Part shown: one piece after another, positions 43,721 to 52,554 of the stretch
Position numbering within the stretch: position 1 is the stretch's first letter
Layout of the letters: every line of letters begins with the position of its first letter
Assembly (NCBI GenBank): GCA_965240325.2
Contig: OZ251230.1
Span: 496,001 to 560,000 of the forward strand
From: Rebecca billardiae RCC1528
Taxonomy: Eukaryota; Haptophyta
DNA: 64,000 bases
Direction: 5' to 3'
Translations under genes and position numbers: made by a program
The notes under the pieces: generated by a model
The model's database searches: none
Told to the model about the DNA's origin: nothing
The model's input: the letters and a program-made list of their open reading frames with translations, nothing else

Positions 43721-44974
43721 TCAACGCGCCGGGCCCATCGCGGCACGGCCGCTGGCGAACGCGGCGTGGAAGCGCGAGGCAAACTCGGCGCTGCGTGGCG
43801 GCGCGCCCGCGCGGCCGCCGCCCGCGCAGAAGAGCATGCTGCGCAGGCAGACGGCGCGCGCGCGCCCGGCGCCGCGCGCTGCCACGCACGCCTCGTCGGC
43901 GCAGCACAGGTCGAGGCCGTCGGACTTGGCGAAGTAGAAGACGGTGCGTCGCGCGTGCTCGGCGCCCTTGCACTCGCACCACCTGCTGGCGGTCGAGCAC
44001 GTCGCGACCGGGCCGTGCGCCGTGCTCCCAGCAAACACCTGCACGATGCGCGGCCAGCGCTCGGCCGAGCCAGAGACTCGTGCGTGCGCGTGCAGCTGCT
44101 CGTTGAGCCAGCCGACCAGCGCCGCGCGCCGCGCGCCGGCCGCCGCATCGCGACCGGCGGCGCTCGTCGCCGGCACAGCCGGTCGGCCGGGCGCGGGCGG
44201 CGGCGCGCTCCACTCGACCAGCTCGGTGCGCAGCCGCGCGCGAGAGAGCCAGCGCGCGCCATCCGCCGCGAGCCGCCGCAGCGCGTGCTGCGCAGGCAGC
44301 GCGTCGAGCCACGCGCAGCGCACGGCGCCGTGCTCGTCGGCGGCGACGACGGCCGCCGGCAGGTAGGGCGGGCCGCCGTCCGACTTGGCCGTGAACGGCA
44401 GGCGCAGGCCCGCCCCGTAGATGCTGCAGTCGATCTCGAGCTTGTGCCAGCACGGCGGCCGCGGCTGCGAGCGCGCCCAGTCGTGCAGGACGCGCGCGAT
44501 GCGCGCCGCCTCAGCGGCCGAGACGATGGCCGAGTCGTTCCATGTCGCGTGAATCCCGGCTCGGCGCACGCCCGGCGCCGAGCCGGCGGCGGTCGCGGGG
44601 CTGGGCGCGCGCGCCGAGACGTACACGACGCGCCCAGCCACGGGAACGGGCACGGGCAGATGCTCCTCCGCGACGCGGTAGAGGCCGACGAGCAGTGCGG
44701 CCACGTCCGAGGGGGAGGGCGCGGTGCTGAAGGCGCAGTCCACATCGACGACGAAGCGCGCGCGCGCGCCGAGCGCCTCGACCACCATGGGCGCGCGCGC
44801 GCCGTGCACCAAGTGCTGCGCGGCCACGAGTGCATCGAGCTCGCGCAGGCGGCTGCTCGGCACGTGCAGCCGGCCGCCGAACGTACGCTGCGAGCCACTT
44901 GCCAGGAACACAACCTCGTGCGTGCACGCCTCGCCTGGGCGCGCGACGCTGCGCGACGCGCGCCCCGCCGCCAT
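43721..44974 (-). CDS. Archaeo-eukaryotic primase (AEP), UL52/PrimPol-like
   Basis: A single exon of 417 residues with ATG at 44974, inside the right inverted repeat. The three AEP catalytic motifs are in order: FVVDVDC (the DxD metal-binding pair), AGIHATWND (the histidine motif), and a later EIDCSIYGAGLRLPFTAK with the acidic residue and the Y-x-G-x-G-x-R nucleotide-binding run. A zinc-binding segment of the UL52/PrimPol kind follows (CEC, H, then CCADEAC). Such enzymes make primers or restart replication. No helicase domain is attached. The arrangement is closer to primases of large DNA viruses and mobile elements than to the small primase subunit of the host. That relation is judged by eye. 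The first ~20 residues are encoded by repeat sequence and may not be authentic. Confidence 0.7.
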   Translation of the reverse strand: MAAGRASRSVARPGEACTHEVVFLASGSQRTFGGRLHVPSSRLRELDALVAAQHLVHGARAPMVVEALGARARFVVDVDCAFSTAPSPSDVAALLVGLYRVAEEHLPVPVPVAGRVVYVSARAPSPATAAGSAPGVRRAGIHATWNDSAIVSAAEAARIARVLHDWARSQPRPPCWHKLEIDCSIYGAGLRLPFTAKSDGGPPYLPAAVVAADEHGAVRCAWLDALPAQHALRRLAADGARWLSRARLRTELVEWSAPPPAPGRPAVPATSAAGRDAAAGARRAALVGWLNEQLHAHARVSGSAERWPRIVQVFAGSTAHGPVATCSTASRWCECKGAEHARRTVFYFAKSDGLDLCCADEACVAARGAGRARAVCLRSMLFCAGGGRAGAPPRSAEFASRFHAAFASGRAAMGPAR

Positions 44975-45370
44975 TTTTTCACGCGGCCACGGACGAGCGG
45001 CCACTGCGCCATCGTCGCGAGACGCGGCGGCAGGTCGCTCGGGGAGGGGCGCGGGCGACGCGACTCGTGCTCGCGCCCGTGCGCGCTCGCCCGTCCGCAG
45101 TCGTTCCTCGAGCCCCGCCGAGCGCACCGAGCGCGACGCTGCGCGCCGCGCGCCCCGCCGCCATTTTTTCACCGGGCCGACGGGCCGCGGCCGAGCGGCG
45201 CCATTGTGTTACGTGTTACGGTGTTACAGCTGTAACAGGGGGCCTCCTCCCGGGCCCGGCCCGGGCGGCCCGCCCGCCCCGGACCTGGACCGGTCGGCTC
45301 CCGGACTCGCCGCGCCGGACTTGTTACGTGTTACGGTGTTACAGCTGTTACAGGGGGCCTCCTCCCGGGG
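44938..45370 (-). repeat. Inverted repeat, right arm
   Basis: Reverse complement of 43033-43461. It contains two iteron units (anchors near 45230 and 45350) and the start codon of the primase gene at its inner end. Confidence 0.9.
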
Positions 45371-46602
45371 CCCAGCGAAACCCGCCCGGCCCCGGCCCCG
45401 GACCCGGACTGGCCGGCAACGGGCCGCGAGAATCCGAGACCGACGGTCTCAAGTGAAAGTGATGGCTGACAGTGTGCTCAGCCAGGGTTTAGTCAGGCGG
45501 CGTGGCTCGGTCAGACACCCGCAGTCCGGGTGAGTCCGGCGTGAGAGTGTTACATGTTACTGCTACGCTCGGCCTGTAACACTTTTCACGGGCGCGACGG
45601 GGGTGAGTAATAGTTAGAGGAATTGTTACCCGGGAGAAACTGGGGTCCTTGGTCCACGCCACGGCCCCGAGTCGTCGACGTCGTCGCTGCAGCTCAGCAG
45701 CTGGCCGAGCCTCCTGCATCGCCGTCGTGATCCTCCGGCTCCGGATCGGGGCATCGCCATCGGCGGGCCGCATCCTATTCCTCATCCTGATCCGGCGACG
45801 ATCCTCCGCGCCACTTACAGTCACGTCTCATGCTGATCGGTCTTGATTCTTGCCCGGCACGGCCGGGACTGAAGTAAACTGGCCGCTAGCCACAGCTAGG
45901 CACAGATGACTCAGAAGGCACCCCGAGTGACTCTAGTTAGTGAGGTCATCCGAGCCCGAAGCAAAGGCAAGAGGCTAAGAGGGCCGCCGTGACTGTCCGC
46001 CGGGCCGCTTACACTTTACAGTACTCGAGTCTGTCGAGAGTAGTACGCGGGCACCCGCCCGACCCGCCCGTCACTAACTACTAAGGCGGCGCGGCCTCTC
46101 CGGCCCACCAGAGGCCGGTCCAGAGCGTAAAGTTGCCATCCGGCCGAGGCCGCCGTGCTGGTCAGGATCAGATTCAGTGGGGCACTCTGCATGAACGGCC
46201 TTGAGGCGGTTGAGCCAAGTTGAGCTGCCGCTTGCGCGAGTGTGAGCAGTGTCGCAGTGTCATCAACAGTAAGTTCTTGAGTACCCGGAACTGTCCGGAC
46301 CGGGAGGTCCGGCAGCGGTAAAATGTGCTCTGTCCTCTCCGGACTGTGACATGTCCTCGATCGCTTTGCAAACTGTCCGCCAGCCCTCCCGGCCTCCCCG
46401 AGATCGACCTTGGTGCGGAGCACGCCCGCGTCCGCGTCCGCGCCGCGCCTCGCTGCGCTGCGCCGCGTGCGGCAGTGGGCGCGCCGAGCCGCTTGGCACG
46501 GAGCGGACGCTGATGTGCGCGCGCCGCGCGCCCGGTGCGCTCGCTCCCCCCGCCGCTCCGCCCACGCGCAGCTCGCCGGCACGCTGCCCGTCCCCGATCC
46601 CC
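45371..46602. other. Intergenic between primase element and next gene
   Basis: No gene seen. Degenerate traces of the iteron motif (TGTTACATGTTAC, CTGTAACAC) continue to about 45585, which suggests decayed repeat units. Confidence 0.45.
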
Positions 46603-47601
46603 ATGGCCCTCGTCAACTTGCCCACGTCGATCGCGCCACCGAACGTCCACACCGAAGATGGCATGCTTCGCCTCGTCAAAAGGACGCGCACCACGCTCGC
46701 CGATAGCAAGCCCTCGACCCTGCCCGAGGCCGTGCTCGACATGGTGTTCAACGTCCTCAAGGCGACCGCGGCTGACGACTGGCCGACGGTCCAGGAGTTC
46801 GCGCACGGTACAGGCGACGAGCCGAAGGACGTGCTCATCAAGATGGTGGAGAAGAAGCTCGTTCAGGGCGAGCACTTTGTCGGCGGCGAGATCAAGGTGC
46901 GCAAGGACGGGCGCCCCGTGTCCCTGAAGAAGAACCGCGACAACCTCTCGCTCAAGCTGACCGCCAAGGGGCTGAACGTCCTCGCTCCGCTCATGCCGGG
47001 CTCAGACGGGCGCGACTACTCCGACTTCATGTTCAAGGTCGTGAGCACCTTCATGCAGTACCGCTCGGAGATGATCCAGGCCGCCGCCGACTACGAGTCC
47101 GACCGCAAGGTCGAGCGCGCGAAGCGGACTGCGGAGTGGGGCAAGCGCAAGGACATCATCCAGGGAGCCATGCTCGGCACGGCGCCCGACGAGGACGTCG
47201 AGAGGGCTTCTCGCGGCATCTGCCTCGTGCAGGACAAGAAGATCTACAGCGCGATCGTTCCAAAGTCGACCTCGGCCACGGCGGCCATCAGGCGCGTCGC
47301 GGGCTACGGCCACCACGCGAGAGTCGCAAACGTGTCGCAGTACCTCACGCCCCTCGGCCAGCTCGCGGCTGGGCTGAGCATCGGCTTGCAGGCAGCCGTC
47401 GTGCAGGTGCACGCGGATGAGATCGCCGCCGAGCCAACGCTCGAGGCTCGCAAGCGCAAGATCTCTGACGTCGTCACGGGCCGCATCCAGAAGATCGCTG
47501 ACGACGAGATGTTCAAGGTGTCGGACGATCCCGCAGTGCAGGAGCGCCACTTCTTCTCGCCGCCAGCCGATCGTCCAGCGGCGCGCCGCCGGATCCGATG
47601 A
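46603..47601 (+). CDS. Uncharacterised protein, possibly MSV199/KilA-like antirepressor type
   Basis: A single exon of 332 residues. It is well balanced in composition, unlike chance frames here. Residues ~60-160 have the pattern of MSV199/Bro/KilA-associated DNA-binding regions: a KMVEKKLVQGEHFVGG segment, then KDGRPVSL, a K-hydrophobic helix (LTAKGLNVLAPLM), and FKVVSTFMQYRSEM. A charged coiled stretch (ESDRKVERAKRTAEWGKRKD) and a second helical region follow. Such proteins are typical of large DNA viruses and related mobile elements. My match is by pattern only and is tentative. It lies 1.2 kb from the primase element on the opposite strand. Confidence 0.5.
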   Translation: MALVNLPTSIAPPNVHTEDGMLRLVKRTRTTLADSKPSTLPEAVLDMVFNVLKATAADDWPTVQEFAHGTGDEPKDVLIKMVEKKLVQGEHFVGGEIKVRKDGRPVSLKKNRDNLSLKLTAKGLNVLAPLMPGSDGRDYSDFMFKVVSTFMQYRSEMIQAAADYESDRKVERAKRTAEWGKRKDIIQGAMLGTAPDEDVERASRGICLVQDKKIYSAIVPKSTSATAAIRRVAGYGHHARVANVSQYLTPLGQLAAGLSIGLQAAVVQVHADEIAAEPTLEARKRKISDVVTGRIQKIADDEMFKVSDDPAVQERHFFSPPADRPAARRRIR

Positions 47602-48319
47602 GGGCCGAAGACCATGATACCGAGGCACTCGCTCTTGCCGCTCGGCACGCTGGATCGGCTGGTGTGCCGCCGCCACGGCGCGGGGCGCCGGCGTGGAGGG
47701 GGGGGGACAAACAACTTATATTGGACATCGGACGGGCGCCGCACGATGGCGTCGCGGCGCCATCGTAGGCACCAGCCTCTGCCAGCTGCCTGACACTCGG
47801 TCACCAAAAACCGCCTGTCCGCCGCCTCGATCACCCGCCGGTCCGCGGCTGCCGCCGGACATCACGGCCCGTAGTCAGGCGTCTATGGATCATCCATCGT
47901 AGGCTTCAGTCCGGCGCGGGGCCTCGCTGATCGCCTGATCGGCCGCCGCGCGCGCAGAGCCGGGACTGCGGGTGCCCGCGGAGCCGGAGGGCAGCTGGCA
48001 GCGCCGAGCGCCGCGGTCTCGGGCGGAAGCCCGGAGGGCTCATCAGACACTTATTCAGTAGTACGTAGGATCAGGCGACTATCGATCTACCGCCGTCTAC
48101 TGTGCCGTCGATCCACCGGCCGTCGTTGCCGCGCGCCCGTTGTCGCGTTGATGATTTGAGTAGGACGATGAATGATGATGGCGGACGTTCTACTACTGAG
48201 GAGTCAGAAGCCGAAGGACGAGTTCTGACGATCACGAAGGTGCCGCCAGCCTAAGCGCCACTTAGCCTACTGCGCTAGGCTTCACTGGCACTCGGCAGCT
48301 CCTGGGCGGCTAGCGGCCG
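47602..48319. other. Intergenic, convergent
   Basis: No gene seen. A short poly-G run lies near 47698-47706. Confidence 0.5.
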
Positions 48320-50104
48320 CTAGGCGGTCGCGAGCGACGCGACCAGCCGTGCACCGGCGCGCGTGGTCACCCATGGTGAATGCGCTGTCATGTCGGCACT
48401 GACGGTGGCACGCGCGCGTCGCGCCACGCACACCCCCACGGCCACCTGCACGAGCGCAGGCTGCTGCGACTCCGCCGAGAGGCCCGCGCCGGCCACGTCG
48501 TCGGTGGCCGGGCGAGCGCTGCCCGACGCTGCGGCGACAGGCGGTGGTTCGAGCAGCAGCTCGGCGAGGCGCTCGTTGAGGCAGTACACGCGCTTCGAGC
48601 CGCGCGCGCACAGCACGAGACCCGGGCCAGCGGCATCGGCGGCAGCACCAGCCGGCGGCGGCGCGAGCAGCGGGCGCAACGCCGGCGCCGCCGCGAGCAG
48701 CTCAGCCCCCGCCTCAGCGCTGAGCCTGCGCAGCGGCGCCGGGCCGCGCGCGGCGCGGCGAGCGGGCACGGCCGCCGGGCCCGGCGGCGGCGGCGAGTGG
48801 CCGGCGGCTGGCTCAGGCCACGCGCGCGCCTTGCGCAGGAGCGCTGCGAAGAAGCCGCCGCTGTCGTTGTCCGGCGGGAAGATGCGCACGCACCGGCGCA
48901 GCGCGGCTGCATCGGCCGTCCCGGCGGCGGGCGGCCACATGGTGCTTCGGAAGCGCGCGGCGCCGCCGGCGCGGGCCGCGTCGGCGTGCGCGGCGTGCGC
49001 ACCCGCGAGGTCCTCCGCGGGCACCGCCCACGTGCTCAGCCCCGCCCGCGTCACCACCCCGCCCGCGAGGCGCGGCGCCGCCTCCTCGAGCTCGAGCGCG
49101 CCGCCGGCCGCGCGCAGCGCCGCGCTCACAACCGCCTCGTCCTCAAGAGGGTCGAGCGAGCACGTGGAGTAGGCGATGTGCGCGCCGACGGCGGCGACGG
49201 CGGCGGCGCGGAGGAGGATCTGCAGCTGCCGCGCGTGCAGCGTGCGCCCGAGGTGCGCCTCGTACCGCGCCCACTTGTCCGGATACTTCCGGAACGTGCC
49301 GTCGCCCGAGCACGGCACGTCGCAGATCACGGCGTCAAACTCGCTGCCACGCGCCGGCGTCGGGAAGGTCTGCGCCGCGTGGCGCGTGACGGCGAGCGAC
49401 ACGCACGGCGGCCCGAGGGCGGCGCAGCGTGCCGCCAGCACGTGCGTGCGCGTGCCGTCCATCTCGTTCGCCACCAGGTACCCGCCGCCGCCCGCAGCGT
49501 GCAGCGCCTCGAGCGCCTGCGTCGACTTCGAGCCGGGCGCTGCGCACAGCTCGAGCACGCGCGCGCCCGGCCGGTGCGGAAGGTCGAGGAGGGCGACGGG
49601 GACCATCGAGACGAGCTCCTGCCGCACGATCAGCCCGGATGCCGAGTGCTCCACCAGCCAGCGCGACAGCTGCGCCAGCGGGGACTCGGGCGCGTAGCGC
49701 ACCGCCTGCCGCAGCGCGCGCGCGTCGACGCCGTCCAGCTGCCATGCGCGCGGCACGGCGAAGCGGCGCACGGCGGCGACGGCCTCGAGCAGAGGTGCGG
49801 CGTCGCGGAGCGCAGATGACACCTCCGCCGCGCGCGACGGTAGCCCCGACGTCCGGAACGCGACGGGAAGCGGCGTGTGCAGTGCGCGCATGAGCGCGCG
49901 CCAATCGGCCGGGCCGCCGCCGCCATCCACGCGCTGGAGGTCTCGGTAGTAGCGCTCGAAGCGCAGCTCGCCGGCACGAGCCTCCTCGCGCGCGAGTGCG
50001 CTTGTGGCCGCGCGCGTCTCTGCCTCCACGTCGCCCTCGCCGTCGACGGCTTGGGCCCGTCCAGCTCGACGCTTTGAGCGGCGGCGCTTAGAACGTGGCG
50101 CCAT
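48320..50104 (-). CDS. NSUN-family RNA (cytosine-5) methyltransferase
   Basis: A single exon of 594 residues from ATG at 50104. A basic N-terminus (RSKRRRSKRRAGR) suggests nuclear or nucleolar targeting. The Rossmann methyltransferase core has the SAM-binding motif LELCAAPGSKSTQ, motif IV DVPCSGDGT, and YSTCSLDPLEDE with the catalytic cysteine of the RNA m5C family. The overall order and the insertion after motif IV (FRKYPDKW) resemble NSUN2/Trm4, which methylates tRNA. The C-terminal ~180 residues are Ala/Pro-rich but retain a short conserved-looking patch (VYCLNERLAELL). tRNA as substrate is inferred by similarity. Confidence 0.88.
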   Translation of the reverse strand: MAPRSKRRRSKRRAGRAQAVDGEGDVEAETRAATSALAREEARAGELRFERYYRDLQRVDGGGGPADWRALMRALHTPLPVAFRTSGLPSRAAEVSSALRDAAPLLEAVAAVRRFAVPRAWQLDGVDARALRQAVRYAPESPLAQLSRWLVEHSASGLIVRQELVSMVPVALLDLPHRPGARVLELCAAPGSKSTQALEALHAAGGGGYLVANEMDGTRTHVLAARCAALGPPCVSLAVTRHAAQTFPTPARGSEFDAVICDVPCSGDGTFRKYPDKWARYEAHLGRTLHARQLQILLRAAAVAAVGAHIAYSTCSLDPLEDEAVVSAALRAAGGALELEEAAPRLAGGVVTRAGLSTWAVPAEDLAGAHAAHADAARAGGAARFRSTMWPPAAGTADAAALRRCVRIFPPDNDSGGFFAALLRKARAWPEPAAGHSPPPPGPAAVPARRAARGPAPLRRLSAEAGAELLAAAPALRPLLAPPPAGAAADAAGPGLVLCARGSKRVYCLNERLAELLLEPPPVAAASGSARPATDDVAGAGLSAESQQPALVQVAVGVCVARRARATVSADMTAHSPWVTTRAGARLVASLATA

Positions 50105-50307
50105 CGTGAGTTCCCCGCTTGGCAGTGGGGTCCACACTCCACTCCACACGAGCGACCACACCTTCTTCAAGGGCCCTTGCTTCTCGGCAATAATCACGCC
50201 TTAATCATGCTCAATCTAATCAATCTTGGTTCTCACCGATTGGCGGGGTTGGGTTGAACCGTGTCGCGGGGAATACTCACATCTCACGTGCTAGGTACCT
50301 CGGCCAC
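50105..50307. promoter_or_regulatory. Shared divergent promoter region (203 bp)
   Basis: Separates the ATGs of the RNA methyltransferase (-) and the WD40 gene (+). It is lower in GC than both genes, with ATTGGCGGGG near 50250. Confidence 0.45.
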
Positions 50308-52554
50308 ATGGCCGGGCGCGGCCGGCACGGCGTCCTGCACACGCCGCTCGGGCAGCGCGAGGTGAGAGGCGCGCGAGGGGACGGAGAGGCATGGGACCGC
50401 GCGTTGCTCGCGCGCCTCGCGCGCTCGGGCACGCTCCGCGCGCACCGCGGGTGCGTCAACACGCTCTGGTGGTCGGACGACGGCGAGCTGCTGCTCTCGG
50501 CCGGCGACGACCTGGACATCCACCTCTGGCAGCTGAGCGCGTCTCGCACCCGGCCGGTGGGGACAATGCACTCGTATCACGAGGCCAACATCTTCTCCGC
50601 CAAGTTTAGCGATCCGCTCTGCCACCACGCCGCGTCGTGCGCGGGCGACGGCTGCGTGCACCTGTACGACGTGAGGCGCGAGTGCCGGATAGCGTACTGG
50701 CGCGCGCACGGCGACGAGGCGAACAAGCTCGCCCCGCTGCCCAGCTCGTCGCGCGGCTCGCCCATCGTGCTCAGCTGCGGCAGCGACGGCGCCGTCTGCG
50801 TCAACGACTTCCGCGCGTCCGCGCCGCACCGGCTGCTGCGCTGCCGCATCGCCGGCAAGCCCACGCCGATCCGACTCGACTCGATCGCGCTCAACAGCAC
50901 GAGCGCGACCGTGCAGGTCACCGTGTGCGGCGCGATGCCGTACGTGCACACGTACGACGTCCGCCGGCCGGACACGCCGCTCCTCGTCTTCGCGCCCTCC
51001 AGCCGGCCGGTGCCGCGCGAGCTGCTCACGACGATGGGTGCGACCGGCTGCTCGATCTCGGCTGACGGCACGCGGCTGCTCGTCACGTACTCGCCGCCCA
51101 AGTCGCGCGCCGGGGCGCGGCTGTACGGGGAGGACTCGGCCGTGCGCATGTTCGACGCGCGCGGGAGCGAGCACGCGCACGAAGACCGCGCGCGCCGCCG
51201 CCCGATCTTGAGCGCGAGCGGCGGCGGCGGCGGCGGCGGCGCGAGCGGCGCGAGCGGCATCGACGGGCCGGCTGCCGGGCGCGCGCCCAAGCGCTCGCGG
51301 CACGCGCCGCCGCACGAGCGGCGCGGTGAGCACGGGCAGCGCCGGCGTCAGGGGCGGCGCGGCCGCCATTCAAGCGCGCTCGACTACGCCGAGGACGTCG
51401 AGGCGCTCGAGTACGGGGCCTCCCTCGGCTTCGGCTCGTTTGCGGCGATGGAGGCCGCCGCCGCACGCGAGGCGGCAGAGGAAGAGGCGGCCGCGGCCCA
51501 CCGGCTCCGCGCCGCCCAGCATGAGCCCAGCTGGCTCGCGGCCGCGCGGCTGGGGCGGCAGGGCGGGCCGCGCGCCGACACGGTCAGCCCGGTCGCGGAC
51601 CGCGGCGCCGACGCCGCCGCCACCGGGGAGGGCGAGCGCTCCGGCGCACCCCGCGAGCAGCGCGACGGCTCAGGCGCGGAGGCTGCGGGCGCGCACCCAG
51701 GCGCGGCCAGAGGCGGGGCGTGGCGCCCTGACGGAGACGAGGACAGCAGTGGCAGCAGCGCCCTGGGCGAGAGCGACTGGGACGGCTCCGACTCCGACGA
51801 CAGCAGCAACACGGACGACGGCGACTCCGACGACGCCGAAGACTCCGACTCCGACTCCGACGGCGGCCTCGGCGCCTCACGGCACGTCGACCAGGATGGC
51901 CCCGCGCCGTCGGACGGCAGCTCGGCGGACAGCGACGACGCGGACGAGAGCCTCTTCCGCCTGTTCCACCGGCCGAGGCTGCGCGCCGTGTGGGCGCTGT
52001 CCTGGCCGCACACGCAGCTGGGGCCGGGGCCGCGGCCAGGCGAGGAGCACATGTCGGCGCCGATGGCGGGCGCGGCGGGCGTCGCGCGCCCGCGCGGCCG
52101 GCAGCTGGGCATGCTGCTGCCCAGCGAGGCGCTGAGCGGCCACGCCGGCCTGGCGCCCGCGCACGGCGCGCTGCTGCAGGTCTTCCGCGCGCACATCAGC
52201 ATGCTCACGGTGAAGGAGGTGAGCTTTGGGGGCACGCGCGAGCAGTGGGTCATCTCCGGCTCCGACGACGGCGGCATGTACGTGTGGGCGTGCGACACGG
52301 GCGCGCTCCTCTTTGTCGAGCCGCGCGGCGACCGGCGCGTGACCAACTGCGCGCAGCCGCGCCCGCGCCACCCGCTGCTGATTGCCACGAGCGGCATCGA
52401 CCGCTCGGTGAAGCTCTTCGAGCCGATCGGCCGCGAGCGGCGGCCCATCAGCCGGACGGAGCACCGCGCGCAGCTGGCGATGAACCGCGCCCTCACGCGC
52501 GACGCGCTGGAGCGCACGACGCTCTTCACGATGACGGACAGTGACGACGACTGA
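50308..52554 (+). CDS. DCAF-type WD40 protein, probable CUL4 ligase substrate receptor
   Basis: A single exon of 748 residues. The N-terminal ~300 residues hold about four WD40 repeats (LRAHRGCVNTLWWSDDGELL, then LSAGDDLDIHLW and CVHLYDVRR). A long low-complexity insertion follows: basic Gly-rich, then a Ser/Asp-rich acidic tract near residues 500-550. The propeller resumes after it with VKEVSFGG, SGSDDGGMYVW and ATSGIDRSVKLFEP. This closing part and the split propeller resemble DCAF6/DCAF8-type receptors, which bind DDB1-CUL4 through repeats with WDXR-like motifs (YDVRR is present). The function as a ubiquitin ligase receptor is inferred. Confidence 0.82.
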   Translation: MAGRGRHGVLHTPLGQREVRGARGDGEAWDRALLARLARSGTLRAHRGCVNTLWWSDDGELLLSAGDDLDIHLWQLSASRTRPVGTMHSYHEANIFSAKFSDPLCHHAASCAGDGCVHLYDVRRECRIAYWRAHGDEANKLAPLPSSSRGSPIVLSCGSDGAVCVNDFRASAPHRLLRCRIAGKPTPIRLDSIALNSTSATVQVTVCGAMPYVHTYDVRRPDTPLLVFAPSSRPVPRELLTTMGATGCSISADGTRLLVTYSPPKSRAGARLYGEDSAVRMFDARGSEHAHEDRARRRPILSASGGGGGGGASGASGIDGPAAGRAPKRSRHAPPHERRGEHGQRRRQGRRGRHSSALDYAEDVEALEYGASLGFGSFAAMEAAAAREAAEEEAAAAHRLRAAQHEPSWLAAARLGRQGGPRADTVSPVADRGADAAATGEGERSGAPREQRDGSGAEAAGAHPGAARGGAWRPDGDEDSSGSSALGESDWDGSDSDDSSNTDDGDSDDAEDSDSDSDGGLGASRHVDQDGPAPSDGSSADSDDADESLFRLFHRPRLRAVWALSWPHTQLGPGPRPGEEHMSAPMAGAAGVARPRGRQLGMLLPSEALSGHAGLAPAHGALLQVFRAHISMLTVKEVSFGGTREQWVISGSDDGGMYVWACDTGALLFVEPRGDRRVTNCAQPRPRHPLLIATSGIDRSVKLFEPIGRERRPISRTEHRAQLAMNRALTRDALERTTLFTMTDSDDD

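Larger units (their letters stand above)
43033..45370. mobile_element. Candidate primase-encoding element with long inverted termini
   Basis: Two ~430-bp near-identical inverted repeats enclose about 1.5 kb almost filled by one gene, an archaeo-eukaryotic primase. The outer ends of the repeats carry iteron-like GTAACA clusters, and the left side continues into ten further units. Weaker similarity between the flanks extends to about 42990 and 45415. No transposase, integrase or target-site duplication is seen. The layout recalls linear replicons or viral genomes with inverted terminal repeats, and could be an integrated or derived copy of one. A segmental inverted duplication around a host gene is the alternative. 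Confidence 0.5.

Noticed and set aside
41836-45012. 1058-codon minus-strand frame through the tandem array
   Set aside because: It is the array read in one frame (repeats of RVTVLQLLQGASS). Every frame is open there because the units lack stops.
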